DNA from: Gammaproteobacteria bacterium
Lineage (GTDB): Bacteria; Pseudomonadota; Gammaproteobacteria; Steroidobacterales; Steroidobacteraceae
Direction of reading: 5' to 3'
Assembly (NCBI GenBank): GCA_025358295.1
Contig: JANYJY010000032.1
Coordinates: forward strand, 37,248-101,247
DNA: 64,000 nucleotides
The translations under genes and the position numbers were made by a program. Every line of letters begins with the position of its first letter. Positions within the stretch are counted from its first letter, which is position 1. Shown piece by piece: positions 44,650 through 53,294 of the stretch. The notes beneath the pieces are model-generated. The model was not told the origin of the DNA, made no database searches, and was given only the letters and a program-made list of their open reading frames with translations.

Positions 44650-45485
44650 ACGAGGCACGCATCCTCATCATCGACGGCAATGTGGCCGAGATTCGAGCGC
44701 GACAGGTGGCGGCGCTCGGCTACGACTCGGGCAATGGTTACGCACGCGTACTGCACCGAATCGATGCGTCCCTGCGCATCGACATCGTCGCGGCCGCGGA
44801 CGGGGCATCGCTGCCTGCGGGAGCGGCCCTGAACGACTATGACGGCGTCACCATGACTGGGTCGGCACTCAATATCTATAACGGCGGCGCGCCGGTAACG
44901 CGCCAAGTCGAACTCGCCAAGGCCGTGTTTGCCGCCGGAGTGCCGTTTTTCGGCAGTTGCTGGGGACTGCAGGTTGCGGTCACCGCTGCCGGGGGCGAAG
45001 TGCGCGCCAACCCTCGAGGCCGCGAGTTTGGATTTGCGCGACGCATCCTGCAGTCCGAGGCGGGCCGCCGACATCCTATGTTCGCCGGCAAGCCGCCCGC
45101 CTTCGAGGCACCCACCATTCATCGCGATGAAATCGCCGTGCTGCCGCCCGGCGCCGTGCTCCTCGCCGAGAACGACTTCGGCATTCAGGCAGCCTCGTTC
45201 ACGCACGGGCGCGGCACCTTTTGGGGCGTGCAATATCATCCGGAATACGACTTCGCCGACATTGCCGCCGCGGCCGAGCGCTACGGCCAAACCCTGGTCA
45301 GCGAAGGCATGTTTCGCGACATGCCCGCACTTGCGGCATTTGCCGCCGAGCTTCGCGTGCTGCAGGCCAATCCGGCTGATTCGACGCTGTTGTGGAAGCA
45401 CGGACTGGGTCCTGCCGTGAGTACTGAGACTCTGCGTCTGCTCGAGATTCGCAATTGGCTGGAGGCGAACGTACGGCGGCGTTGA
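44646..45485 (+). CDS. Class I glutamine amidotransferase, probable gamma-glutamyl amide hydrolase
   Basis: A 279-residue GATase-1 protein with the full triad: Cys105 in FFGSCWGLQ, and His198 and Glu200 in WGVQYHPEYD. It has no attached synthetase domain. In related amine pathways such a protein hydrolyses the gamma-glutamyl product, giving back glutamate and freeing the oxidised amine. The start (GTG at 44646) overlaps the Fe-ADH stop, so it is the fourth gene of the operon. The C-terminus LLEIRNWLEANV is free of other motifs. Confidence 0.85.
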   Translation: MNEARILIIDGNVAEIRARQVAALGYDSGNGYARVLHRIDASLRIDIVAAADGASLPAGAALNDYDGVTMTGSALNIYNGGAPVTRQVELAKAVFAAGVPFFGSCWGLQVAVTAAGGEVRANPRGREFGFARRILQSEAGRRHPMFAGKPPAFEAPTIHRDEIAVLPPGAVLLAENDFGIQAASFTHGRGTFWGVQYHPEYDFADIAAAAERYGQTLVSEGMFRDMPALAAFAAELRVLQANPADSTLLWKHGLGPAVSTETLRLLEIRNWLEANVRRR

Positions 45486-45574
45486 ATAGAGCCTTATGGG
45501 CGAGTACGTGCCGTCTCGCTGGGCTGGGGACGAATTGCGGCCGGTGACCCTACGCTCCTTGTTAACATGACGTC

Positions 45575-46246
45575 ATGAACAGAACGACTTGGTTCGTGGC
45601 TATAGTTTGCATCAGCCTGTGTTCGTCTGCGCGCGCGCGCGCGACCTCTCCCTTGCAATTCGTCACGGAATATCTCCGGGAATTCAGCGCAATCGAGCAT
45701 ATCCGTCTGGCCGAGGAGCGGGAGCTCCAGGCACCGCGCCAAAGTATGCTTGCCACCTGTATCGAGAGCAGCAATCGATACCGTCGGGAAATTGCGCAAC
45801 ACATAGCCCGGATGCGAGAGATGAGCGTGCCATCTCCGTCGCAAGCTCTACCCGGGCGGCTCGTGGAGCTCTATGGCCACAAACTCGAGCTGTACACCGA
45901 AGTCGCGAATGCATGCGCCGCACTCAAGGCGTCAGCGAGCACCAACGTCAGCTATTTGGAAGTCATGTCCGTCGTGTCCCAATATAGCGAGAAGGTGGAC
46001 TCGATAGATCGCTCCCTGTTCGAAACGTCTTCCGAGGCATATTCGACTCTGCTGAATAGGGAGCCGGGGACTCACGACAATCCGCGGCGACTTGGCATCA
46101 CGACCGCAGAAAAGCAGCTTCTGCTGCGGCAGATAGATATCGAGTTCGGTGCCGAGTTACAGGACCAACAGCAGACCTATCTCGTTAACGCCGCGAAGGT
46201 AATTCGCGATGCCTTAAGAGCACATAAGACCTCGGATGAAAACTGA
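45575..46246 (+). CDS. Secreted helical protein of unknown function
   Basis: A 223-residue protein with a Sec signal peptide (MNRTTWFVAIVCISLCSSARA). The mature part is mostly alpha-helical and charged (EERELQAPRQSMLATCIE, then RREIAQHIARM and so on), with no recognised domain. The start ATG lies inside the palindrome ATGACGTCAT (45567-45576). A GC-dinucleotide run occurs within the signal peptide at 45629-45641. It is the first gene of the accessory zone after the GS-like operon and is transcribed in the same direction. I do not recognise the family. Confidence 0.55.
   Translation: MNRTTWFVAIVCISLCSSARARATSPLQFVTEYLREFSAIEHIRLAEERELQAPRQSMLATCIESSNRYRREIAQHIARMREMSVPSPSQALPGRLVELYGHKLELYTEVANACAALKASASTNVSYLEVMSVVSQYSEKVDSIDRSLFETSSEAYSTLLNREPGTHDNPRRLGITTAEKQLLLRQIDIEFGAELQDQQQTYLVNAAKVIRDALRAHKTSDEN
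45629..45641 (+). repeat. GC-dinucleotide run inside a coding start
   Basis: GCGCGCGCGCGCG within the signal-peptide codons of the preceding gene. A one-unit slip would shift the frame, so it could cause on/off switching; this is not shown. Confidence 0.5.
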
Positions 46247-46512
46247 CGCTTTATCGGCACACTGGCGATACAGCGTATTCTTTGACATCAGCCACAGCGG
46301 CGACCGCAGACCGAGCCCGTCAACTTCGAAATAAAGCACGCGGCAAATGACACCCAGCACCATTTCACTGCGGAACAACCTGTTTTGGGTCATGATCAAC
46401 TTGGGCACCAAGCCGACGCTCGAGGCGACTGCCACCGACTTTAAGATGACTCGAGCAGAGTTAAGGTTGGGGGGGCACACAATGAAAATAACAGAAACTT
46501 TTGGGAGAGGTC

Positions 46513-47049
46513 ATGTACCACAAACGATCGATCGGGCCGTTATGTCTGGTGTTGTTAATGGCAGGCTGTGCGTCGACCGTCCAGAAACAGGACGGGGGCG
46601 CGCCGGTGCCCGTTGGCACCAAGGCTCCGGGCAAGCACGTTGTCCTCAACCTGACTGGAAGCGACGTTTCGACGTCCGCTAAAGACTGGACGGGCTTCAA
46701 AGGCATCTGGCACGATGAGTGCTCAGAAGAATTTCACGCAGCCGAGGCGCAATTTTCGATGCAGGACGGAGCGCCCCAGCCCACGGGTTCAGAGGGTGCC
46801 TTGGTGGTAGTCAATGTCGTGGACTACCGCTATGTCTCTATTGGCGCTCGGGTCATGTTGGGAATAATGACGGGAAATGCGTTCATCAACGCGCAAGTTG
46901 GATTTCAAGACCTGAAGACCGGAGAGACATGGGCCACGAAGACTTATGACACGAAGTCTTCGGCCTGGAATGGCGTGTTCGCTGCCATGACGACGAAGCA
47001 AGTGCGCGCGATGTGTCACGAGATCCTTGGTGAGGTCAGCGCTCACTGA
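46513..47049 (+). CDS. DUF4410-like lipoprotein
   Basis: A 178-residue lipoprotein. The lipobox LLMAGC with Cys20 follows a short hydrophobic stretch. The mature part has ALVVVNVVDYRYVSIGARV, MTGNAFINAQVGFQDLKTGE and a C-terminal helix, matching DUF4410-type envelope proteins, whose function is unknown. I choose ATG 46513 (MYHKRSIG), with GAGAGG 5-10 bases upstream. A 266-bp non-coding stretch precedes it. Confidence 0.65.
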   Translation: MYHKRSIGPLCLVLLMAGCASTVQKQDGGAPVPVGTKAPGKHVVLNLTGSDVSTSAKDWTGFKGIWHDECSEEFHAAEAQFSMQDGAPQPTGSEGALVVVNVVDYRYVSIGARVMLGIMTGNAFINAQVGFQDLKTGETWATKTYDTKSSAWNGVFAAMTTKQVRAMCHEILGEVSAH

Positions 47050-47186
47050 CGATCTGCACGGATGGCGGGGCGCCAGACTTTGGTTCCGATGGAGTCGTCT
47101 CCACTCACGATGGCTGCAAGGTCCGCAGCAATGTCGAAGAATAACGTTGCTTACAACCACCTTGGCCTTCGCAACTGTGCAAACTG

Positions 47187-48137
47187 TTGATCGGTTATTT
47201 GGCCGAATTTGCCCCGGCCGTAGCGCACGGAATGGGACGGGTAATTACGGTCACCGTCGTGACCGGTGGTCTCGCATTCGTGCTCGGCAGGGGACTGAGT
47301 GAAACAGTCTGGTTGAGCACCGCATTGAGCGCCGTAAAAGTCCTATTAGTGATCCTCTTTATCGTGGCTGGCGCATCCTTCTTTGACTCATCGAGGATAC
47401 ATTGGACACCGGCACCGCAGTCACGGGACATCGGTTCAGCCATTTTGCTATCGATATTTGCATTCTTTGGCTTTGAGGCCGGATCTGTTGCCGGTGGCGA
47501 ACTGAGTGATCCATGGCGAGATATGGCCGTCGCCATCGCGGTGAGCGTCGGCGTGACGACGGGATTGTATTTTCTTATACAGCTGGTCTGTATCGGCACG
47601 CTGGGCTCGCTGGCCACGTAGACACGACCGGTCGCTGATGCGGCTACGGCCATGGTAGGTGGATGGGGTGGCGCCGTAGTAGCCGTAGGCGCAGTGCCAC
47701 TGTTACTTGGAGTGCTAATTACCATCCTGATCGCAAGCAGTCGCACGCTGTTTGCGATGGGCGAACGTGCTCAGATGCCATCTGCAGTGTCATTCGTGCA
47801 TCCTCTGCGGCGAACGCCACTGGTGGCGATTATCATCATGTCCACGGCCGCTTGGGTCGCACCCGTTGCCAGTTCGTTTACCACTGCAATTACCATCGCG
47901 GTGGGAACGCGAGTCTTGACCTATATCGTGATTTGCGCCTCGGTGCCAATCCTGCGGCGGCGCAACGATGTCTCCGCTGCTTACTTCCAGCTACCGGCTG
48001 GCGACTATATCGCCGGGTTTGCAATCCTCGGCAGCATCGCACTTCTTGCAGCGACCCAACTGCGCGAGGGCATCGCGATTCTTGCGCTGGTAGGTGTCGG
48101 ATTGGTGGCCCAGAAAGTTCTGCGCAGAGACCTTTGA
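47187..48137 (+). pseudogene. Decayed APC-family permease with an in-frame TAG
   Basis: The coding frame of an APC permease (FAPAVAHGMGRVITVTVV, ILLSIFAFFGFEAGSVAGGEL, then VIASSRTLFAMGERA and so on) runs from 47187 to 48137. It is cut by TAG at 47619-47621 within an otherwise continuous sequence (SLAT, stop, TRPVADAATAM). The N-terminal third of the expected protein (several spans) is missing, since the open frame begins at 47145 and no start with an earlier span is found. Either event alone would inactivate it, so I call it a pseudogene. Sequence error could explain the stop but not the missing end. Confidence 0.8.
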
Positions 48138-48310
48138 ATCGTGCATTCATCACCAAGCGTGATGTACGGAATGGAAAGTTATCCACAGGAAATCGTTACT
48201 TTTGGCGCGCTTGGGTAAACACCCTCGTTTTGGTAATCTATTTAGCTGATTTCCACGTAAATTTGGACGCCCGAAGATGTAGAAATGTGAATCTTTTTGG
48301 CTCCTAAATA

Positions 48311-50275
48311 ATGAAAAAAACGCAAAGGGATGACTTCGCTTCGGAGCCGATGCTCTCGGTCGAGCATTCCACCGAGCTGGCTGTCGTTTCGATCGCACCT
48401 GAAACGCTGCAGGCCGATGGGCAATTGCTGAGTTCAATACTGGAGCATCTACCGCTTCAAGCCGCGTTGTTTCGAGGAGCCGATTTGACCGTCCTGCGCG
48501 TGAGTCGGGCGTATCAGACATTGTTCCCCGGCCGAGATCCGGTCGGCAAGACGCTGGAACATGTGTGGCCCGAGGCCGCGCGATTGCTGAACGAACACTG
48601 TCATCGAGTGCTTGCCACCGGAGAGGTATTCGACTCTTCGCAATCAATCCCCAACCCACCAGCGGCCGGGGTCCAAGCAGAATCCGCTTGTTTTGATTGG
48701 TCGATTTGGCGCGTTTCACTCCCGATTAATGGAGGGTGGGGCGTTCTGGTGATCTGCCTGGAAACGACCGATCGAAGGCAGGCCCTCGAAGCCGCAGCGC
48801 GGGCCGCCGAACTCCAGCAAAGCCGCGCACGCCTGGATTACGCGGTGCGGCTCTCCGGCGTGGGCTTCTGGAATTGCGACCTGCCCTTCGATGAGCTCAT
48901 GTGGGATGACCGAGTCAAGGAGCACTTCTTTTTTCCTTCCGATGCCCGAATCACAATTGATGACTTCTATGCGCGGATCCATCCAGAGGACCGCGAGCCG
49001 ACTCGAAAAGCTATGGACCTCTCCATGAGCAACCACACCGCGTACGATACGATTTACCGCACGGTGGATCCGACATCAGGGCAAGTCAAATGGATTCGAG
49101 CCTTAGGCGGCGCAGATTACGCAGCCAATGGAACAGCCATACGTTTCGACGGCGTGACGGTCGATGTGACCGCACAGAAAGCGGACCAACTGCAACTCGC
49201 GGCTTTGAACGAGGCACTGCGTGAGCAGGACAGGCGCAAAGACGAGTTTCTTGCAACGCTTGCGCACGAGCTTAGAAATCCCCTCGCGCCGATACAAAAC
49301 GCTGCCGCGTTACTGGGTAGGCGAGAGATCAACGAGGACTCCGAGTCGTGGGCGAAGAAGGTCATTCAGCGCCAGGTCAACCACATGGCGAGGTTGCTCG
49401 ATGACCTGCTCGATGTGGCCCGCATTACTCAGGGAAAGCTACAGCTGCAGACACAGCGCGTCTCGCTGACCAGCATCGTCGATGCCGCCGTGGAAGCTGT
49501 CCGGCCGCTGCTCGATAGCAAGGGACACGAATTGCTCGTGACTCTGCCCGTTGAGGCGCCGGTGCTGGAGGCCGATCCGCTCCGAGTATCACAGATCCTC
49601 TCCAACTTGCTGACGAATGCGGCCAAGTACACCGATCCCCGCGGCCACATTGAACTTTGGGGTCAAGTGCAGGGTAGTACGCTCTGCCTTGCCGTGAAGG
49701 ACGATGGTATCGGCATCGCTCCTCACGATCTCGATCGTATTTTTACGATGTTCAGCCAGGTCGAGGATACTGGCGTCCGGTCGGACGGTGGGCTCGGAAT
49801 AGGGCTTGCGCTCGTCAAGGGTCTCGTTGCCCTTCACCACGGTTCGATCGAGGCAAAAAGTGAGGGCTTGGGTCACGGCAGCGAATTTCTGCTACGTCTT
49901 CCGCTCGCTGCCGCGCTGCCTGCGAGTGCGGAAGCGCCTGAAAGCAACGGCTTGCCGGTTACTTCGGCTGCTCGACGCATTCTGGTGGCCGATGACAACA
50001 AAGACGCGGCCGATAGCCTCGCGATGATATTGGCACTCTCTGGGCACCAGGTGCGCGTTGCCCACGACGGTCGTGCCGCCCTATCCGTTGCGCAAGCCTT
50101 TCGTCCGGAGGTGGCACTGCTGGACCTCGGCATGCCTGGCCTCGACGGTTACGAACTTGCGCGCTCACTACGCCGTGAACCATGGGGCGGCGAACTTTAT
50201 TTGGTTGCGCTAACCGGCTGGGGTCAAGAAGAAAACAGGCCCGTGCAAAAGCCGCGGGTTTCGATCAGCACTTGA
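48311..50275 (+). CDS. PAS-PAS hybrid histidine kinase, frameshifted in the receiver domain
   Basis: A 654-residue soluble kinase. PAS domain 1 (about 40-160) has LPLQAALFRGADLTVL, and PAS domain 2 (about 175-295) has SGVGFWNCDLPFDELMW and VKWIRALGGADYAANG. The HisKA motif is EFLATLAHELRNPLAPIQNA. The HATPase has NLLTNAAKYTD, VKDDGIGIA and GLGIGLALVKGL. The receiver (about 555-654) has LVADDNKDAADS, LDLGMPGLDGYELAR and LVALTGWGQEE. The frame then goes wrong: the expected end with the conserved Lys (RAKAAGFDQHLTKPID) is in another frame up to 50379. A one-base loss near 50225-50240 would restore a 689-residue protein. Its output partner is not evident. Confidence 0.8.
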   Translation: MKKTQRDDFASEPMLSVEHSTELAVVSIAPETLQADGQLLSSILEHLPLQAALFRGADLTVLRVSRAYQTLFPGRDPVGKTLEHVWPEAARLLNEHCHRVLATGEVFDSSQSIPNPPAAGVQAESACFDWSIWRVSLPINGGWGVLVICLETTDRRQALEAAARAAELQQSRARLDYAVRLSGVGFWNCDLPFDELMWDDRVKEHFFFPSDARITIDDFYARIHPEDREPTRKAMDLSMSNHTAYDTIYRTVDPTSGQVKWIRALGGADYAANGTAIRFDGVTVDVTAQKADQLQLAALNEALREQDRRKDEFLATLAHELRNPLAPIQNAAALLGRREINEDSESWAKKVIQRQVNHMARLLDDLLDVARITQGKLQLQTQRVSLTSIVDAAVEAVRPLLDSKGHELLVTLPVEAPVLEADPLRVSQILSNLLTNAAKYTDPRGHIELWGQVQGSTLCLAVKDDGIGIAPHDLDRIFTMFSQVEDTGVRSDGGLGIGLALVKGLVALHHGSIEAKSEGLGHGSEFLLRLPLAAALPASAEAPESNGLPVTSAARRILVADDNKDAADSLAMILALSGHQVRVAHDGRAALSVAQAFRPEVALLDLGMPGLDGYELARSLRREPWGGELYLVALTGWGQEENRPVQKPRVSIST

Positions 50276-50379
50276 CGAAACCGATTGATCACGGTGCGCT
50301 CGAGTCGCTGCTTTCGGGTCCAATCCGGGGAAATAAGCCGGGCCAAAAACCGAAAAATCTGCAGCAAAAAGGTGGGTAG
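50236..50379 (+). pseudogene. Out-of-frame end of the hybrid-kinase receiver domain
   Basis: This stretch encodes RAKAAGFDQHLTKPIDHGAL, the Lys-containing end of a response-regulator receiver domain, in the -1 frame relative to the main gene. It shows that a single-base indel (or sequence error) separates the receiver in two. Without it, the receiver lacks its conserved Lys and last helix. Confidence 0.7.
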
Positions 50380-50424
50380 GCGCCGGACGATTATTTAGTG
50401 GCGGCGCCAAAAGTGTCGTGTCGA

Positions 50425-52050
50425 CTACCGGCTACGATTTACAAACTCCCAAACTTTGGAGATCACGACCGATCCCTCGCCAACTGAGGAGGCGACGCGC
50501 TTGACGGAGCCCGCGCGAACATCGCCGACCGCGAAAATCCCGGGCAGCGAGGTGGCGAAAGGCGAAGCTGCCCCTTCTGCACCGTGACCGGTGACCACAA
50601 AGCCTTTGTCGTCTAGCTTCACCAGTCCTGAGAGCCACTCGGTGTTTGGCGCGGCGCCCACCATGATGAACAGTGCGCGCGTGTCGACGACGCAGCTTGT
50701 CCCGCTCTTCACGTCACGAATAGTCAATGACTCAAGATGGTCCGCGCCATGCAGCCCGCTTACTTCGGCGCCGTACTGAATGGTGATTCTTGGGTCGGCG
50801 TCGAGCCGGCTGGAGAGATAGCTAGACATCGACGCCGCCAGCGACGCTCCGCGAACCAATAGGCGCACACAGCTCGCCGAGCGGCTAAGAAACATCGCCG
50901 CCTGCCCCGCCGAGTTGCCGCCGCCGATGATCACGGCTTCCGTTCCTTTGGAATAGCGCGCCTCGATCTCGGTCGCGGCATAGTAAACACCGGCGCCTTC
51001 GAAGCCAGCAAGCCGATCGAGCGGCAGCCGGCGGTACTGAACTCCAGTCGCGACCACAACCGCCTTGGCACGGACACGCTGGCCATTGTCGAAGGTGGCG
51101 CAAAAGCTCTCGTCCTCGAGCCTCTGCAGGAGCACTACCCGACGCGGCATGGCGAAGCGAGTCCCGAATTTCATCGCCTGTACTTCGCCGCGCCAGACAA
51201 GGTCCGCACCGGAAATGCCGGTCGGAAAGCCCATGTAATTCTCGATTCGGCTGGATGTTCCGGCCTGACCCCCGATGGCGACGTCTTCCACCACCAATGC
51301 GCACAGGCCTTCGGCCCCCGCATACACGCCCGCGGCGACTCCCGCAGGCCCCCCGCCGACGATTAGCACGTCGAATGTTTCGTCATTCTTAAAGTCGAGA
51401 TTGAGGCCGAGCAAATGCGCGACCTTGTCCGGGGTGGGGTCCGTTAGAACGACGTCGCGTCCGAAAATCACTGCGGGCGTTTCAGGGGCGATCGAGCAGC
51501 TTTGGGCCGTGATTTGAGCCTCAGGGCTTCCCAGCGGCAGGGACGTGTAGGGGATACGGTTGCGGCTGGCGAACTCCGCGATTCGACGCACGTTTCGGTC
51601 CTGATCTTCGCCGATGAGCCGTAAGCTGCTGTCGCGACCGTCAAGCTGGCGTCGGCGGCGCGCCGAAAACACTGTGATGATGATGTCCGACATCTCAGGG
51701 ATCTGAGACATAAGCGTCAGCATTGCTTCGCGGGGCACCTCGATTACCCGAGTGTCCCGTACCGCGCGCATTGGCAACGACCATGCGCCGCCGTTCAGAA
51801 AGGAAATTTCTCCCATAAACTGTGTTGGACCGAGCGTCGACGGCAGCAGGCGTTCATCCGTGTAGGCGTTGACCACCTCGATCTCGCCTTCCTCCACATA
51901 GACAAAGTGATCTATCGGCTCGCCGGGTTTTGCGAGAAACGTGCCCGCGGGATACGCGGCAATCTTGCCCGCAGCGAGCAGCGCCTGAACGTGAGACGGA
52001 GCCAGGGGGATTCGCTGCATCTCGCGTAAGTCGCGGCCAATCGTTTCCAT
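50425..52050 (-). CDS. cNMP-binding, thioredoxin-reductase-like flavoprotein
   Basis: A 541-residue fusion. Residues about 15-130 are a cyclic-nucleotide-binding/CRP-like domain (GTFLAKPGEPIDHFVYVEEG, FMGEISFLNGG). Residues about 140-225 are a thioredoxin-like linker domain (RIPYTSLPLGSPEAQITAQ, without a CxxC). Residues about 235-541 are a thioredoxin-reductase fold with FAD motif DVLIVGGGPAGVAAGVYA and NADPH motif AVIIGGGNSAGQAAMFL. The redox CxxC of true thioredoxin reductases is absent, so it probably passes electrons to some other acceptor. It has no nearby partner gene. The fusion type is known in bacteria, but its substrate is unclear. Confidence 0.8.
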   Translation of the reverse strand: METIGRDLREMQRIPLAPSHVQALLAAGKIAAYPAGTFLAKPGEPIDHFVYVEEGEIEVVNAYTDERLLPSTLGPTQFMGEISFLNGGAWSLPMRAVRDTRVIEVPREAMLTLMSQIPEMSDIIITVFSARRRRQLDGRDSSLRLIGEDQDRNVRRIAEFASRNRIPYTSLPLGSPEAQITAQSCSIAPETPAVIFGRDVVLTDPTPDKVAHLLGLNLDFKNDETFDVLIVGGGPAGVAAGVYAGAEGLCALVVEDVAIGGQAGTSSRIENYMGFPTGISGADLVWRGEVQAMKFGTRFAMPRRVVLLQRLEDESFCATFDNGQRVRAKAVVVATGVQYRRLPLDRLAGFEGAGVYYAATEIEARYSKGTEAVIIGGGNSAGQAAMFLSRSASCVRLLVRGASLAASMSSYLSSRLDADPRITIQYGAEVSGLHGADHLESLTIRDVKSGTSCVVDTRALFIMVGAAPNTEWLSGLVKLDDKGFVVTGHGAEGAASPFATSLPGIFAVGDVRAGSVKRVASSVGEGSVVISKVWEFVNRSR

Positions 52051-52242
52051 GCTTCTGATCGTCCTCTAGGGGCCACGCTGGGGGAGACAGGCAGACTATC
52101 AAGGCCCGGCAATTCGTGCGCGCTAATATTATTTGTACAACGTGAGGCAACGAAACGCCGCAGCAACTGGGCTCGAAATCCCAACGTGTTCCCACAGCCG
52201 CCAAAATAATCGTCAATTTGGCAACTCGCTCGTTGCCCTATA

Positions 52243-52312
52243 TTGCCTGGCGTGGCCTAGCTTAGCCCGGTGAAGCAAAAGGATGGAGCGTGCGGTGGTA
52301 ATCGAATCCACG
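52243..52312 (-). repeat. Left copy of imperfect direct repeat with tRNA-Gly 3' end
   Basis: Matches 56780-56850 in the same orientation. The last 29 bases, which include the CCA end and the T arm, match at 25 of 29. The first 19 match at 15 of 19, and the middle is poor. Counted by eye. This looks like a displaced tRNA 3' end (an att-type site). Confidence 0.6.
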
Positions 52313-52361
52313 CGAAGCCGTGTATTTATTGAGACGAATCAAGCTGTTTCGCAACGCACGA
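52284..52361 (-). other. Degenerate tRNA-like sequence
   Basis: On the minus strand a six-pair acceptor stem (CGTGCG/CGCACG), a 4-of-5-pair T stem with loop TTCGATT, and an encoded CCA can form, with a possible D stem (GCGA/TCGT). No anticodon stem of normal size can be found. It is either a decayed tRNA gene or a chance extension of the displaced 3' end. Confidence 0.4.
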
Positions 52362-52521
52362 TGAGAGCATCGGGGTAATCATTTCCGCCAGCCGTGAACT
52401 CATGACCGGCCCGGCTGCAAAACGACCAAGGCGCCAAGTCTACAATTCTCGAAGGATCTGCGGCACAATCGGCGTCGGTGTCCTTGATCAATACAACAAA
52501 TAGTCACAAAGGGGAAATGCC

Positions 52522-52974
52522 ATGATGAAGATGAATCACCGGTCCATCGCCGCCGCGTGTGCGGCTTTAGTGTTCGGCTTCTGTAGCGCCATTGTGAGTG
52601 CTGAGGACCGACCGTATACCGAGGGGAACGTGGTTACCGTTTCGGCCATCCGAACCGAATACGGGCATTTTGAGGACTACCTGAAGTTTCTTGCCACGAC
52701 CTGGAAGCAGCAACAGGAGGCATCGAAGAAAGCGGGTTTGATTCTTGACTATCAGGTGTTGCAAGCGGAGCCGCGCGGGCCGAATGATCCCGACATCTAC
52801 TTGGTTGTTACCTATAAGAACTGGGCAGTCCGGGACGGCCTGACGGCGAAGTCCGACGCAATTGCGTCACAGGTCTATGGTTCGGTGATGAGTTCGAATC
52901 AAGGTGCGGCTGATCGAGGCAAAATCCGCCGTGCGCTGGGATCCGAGACCATGCAAGTTTTGAATTTGAAGTAA
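52522..52974 (+). CDS. Secreted protein of possible ABM/NIPSNAP-like fold
   Basis: A 150-residue protein with a signal peptide (HRSIAAACAALVFGFCSAIVSA). The mature part has a beta-alpha-beta pattern (VVTVSAIRTEYGHFEDYLKF, then IYLVVTYKNWAV) that resembles the dimeric alpha-beta barrel (ABM/NIPSNAP) group of small proteins. The domain call rests on shape only. The ATG has GGGGA upstream. It is the first gene inside the segment flanked by tRNA-Gly repeats. A hairpin follows about 15 bases after its stop. Confidence 0.5.
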   Translation: MMKMNHRSIAAACAALVFGFCSAIVSAEDRPYTEGNVVTVSAIRTEYGHFEDYLKFLATTWKQQQEASKKAGLILDYQVLQAEPRGPNDPDIYLVVTYKNWAVRDGLTAKSDAIASQVYGSVMSSNQGAADRGKIRRALGSETMQVLNLK

Positions 52975-52989
52975 ACGAAGGAAGCACTG

Positions 52990-53017
52990 GGGCGCGTCAC
53001 CCGCGGGCGGCGCGCCC
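52990..53017 (+). terminator. Possible terminator hairpin
   Basis: GGGCGCG (52990-52996) pairs with CGCGCCC (53011-53017) across a 14-base loop, followed by GTCCCTTGCTTT. It is a weak candidate terminator for the secreted-protein gene. The rest of the 320-bp gap up to 53294 shows no gene. Confidence 0.35.
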
Positions 53018-53294
53018 GTCCCTTGCTTTAAGTGGGTGTGAAAGTCCGCTCCCGGCGCGTGCGCTGGCCAATCCATGTTGACTTAATCTTGGCCAGCCTC
53101 GGCGGGAAGCGACCCGCACCTATGAGGCAGTCATAAAGTATGACCACAATGCACAGTTGTCAATCCGATAAACAGACCAATGATGTGGGGTGGATTTTAG
53201 GCGCGTTGCGGCCAACAGTAGCCGTCGTTTGGCAGTGCCACTTAGCTATCTCCACAGCGAACATTCAGGAGCCGCGTCTCGATCTGCGAGCGCC

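Larger units (their letters stand above)
52051..52521. other. Non-coding stretch with a tRNA-like relic
   Basis: This 470-bp gap holds a 70-bp repeat (52243-52312) matching the 3' end of tRNA-Gly at 56822-56895, and no credible gene. It may mark one end of an integrated segment. Confidence 0.6.

Noticed and set aside
48179..48187. Perfect DnaA box TTATCCACA
   Set aside because: It is a single box with no cluster, no AT-rich unwinding region and no dnaA/dnaN nearby, so it is not an origin.
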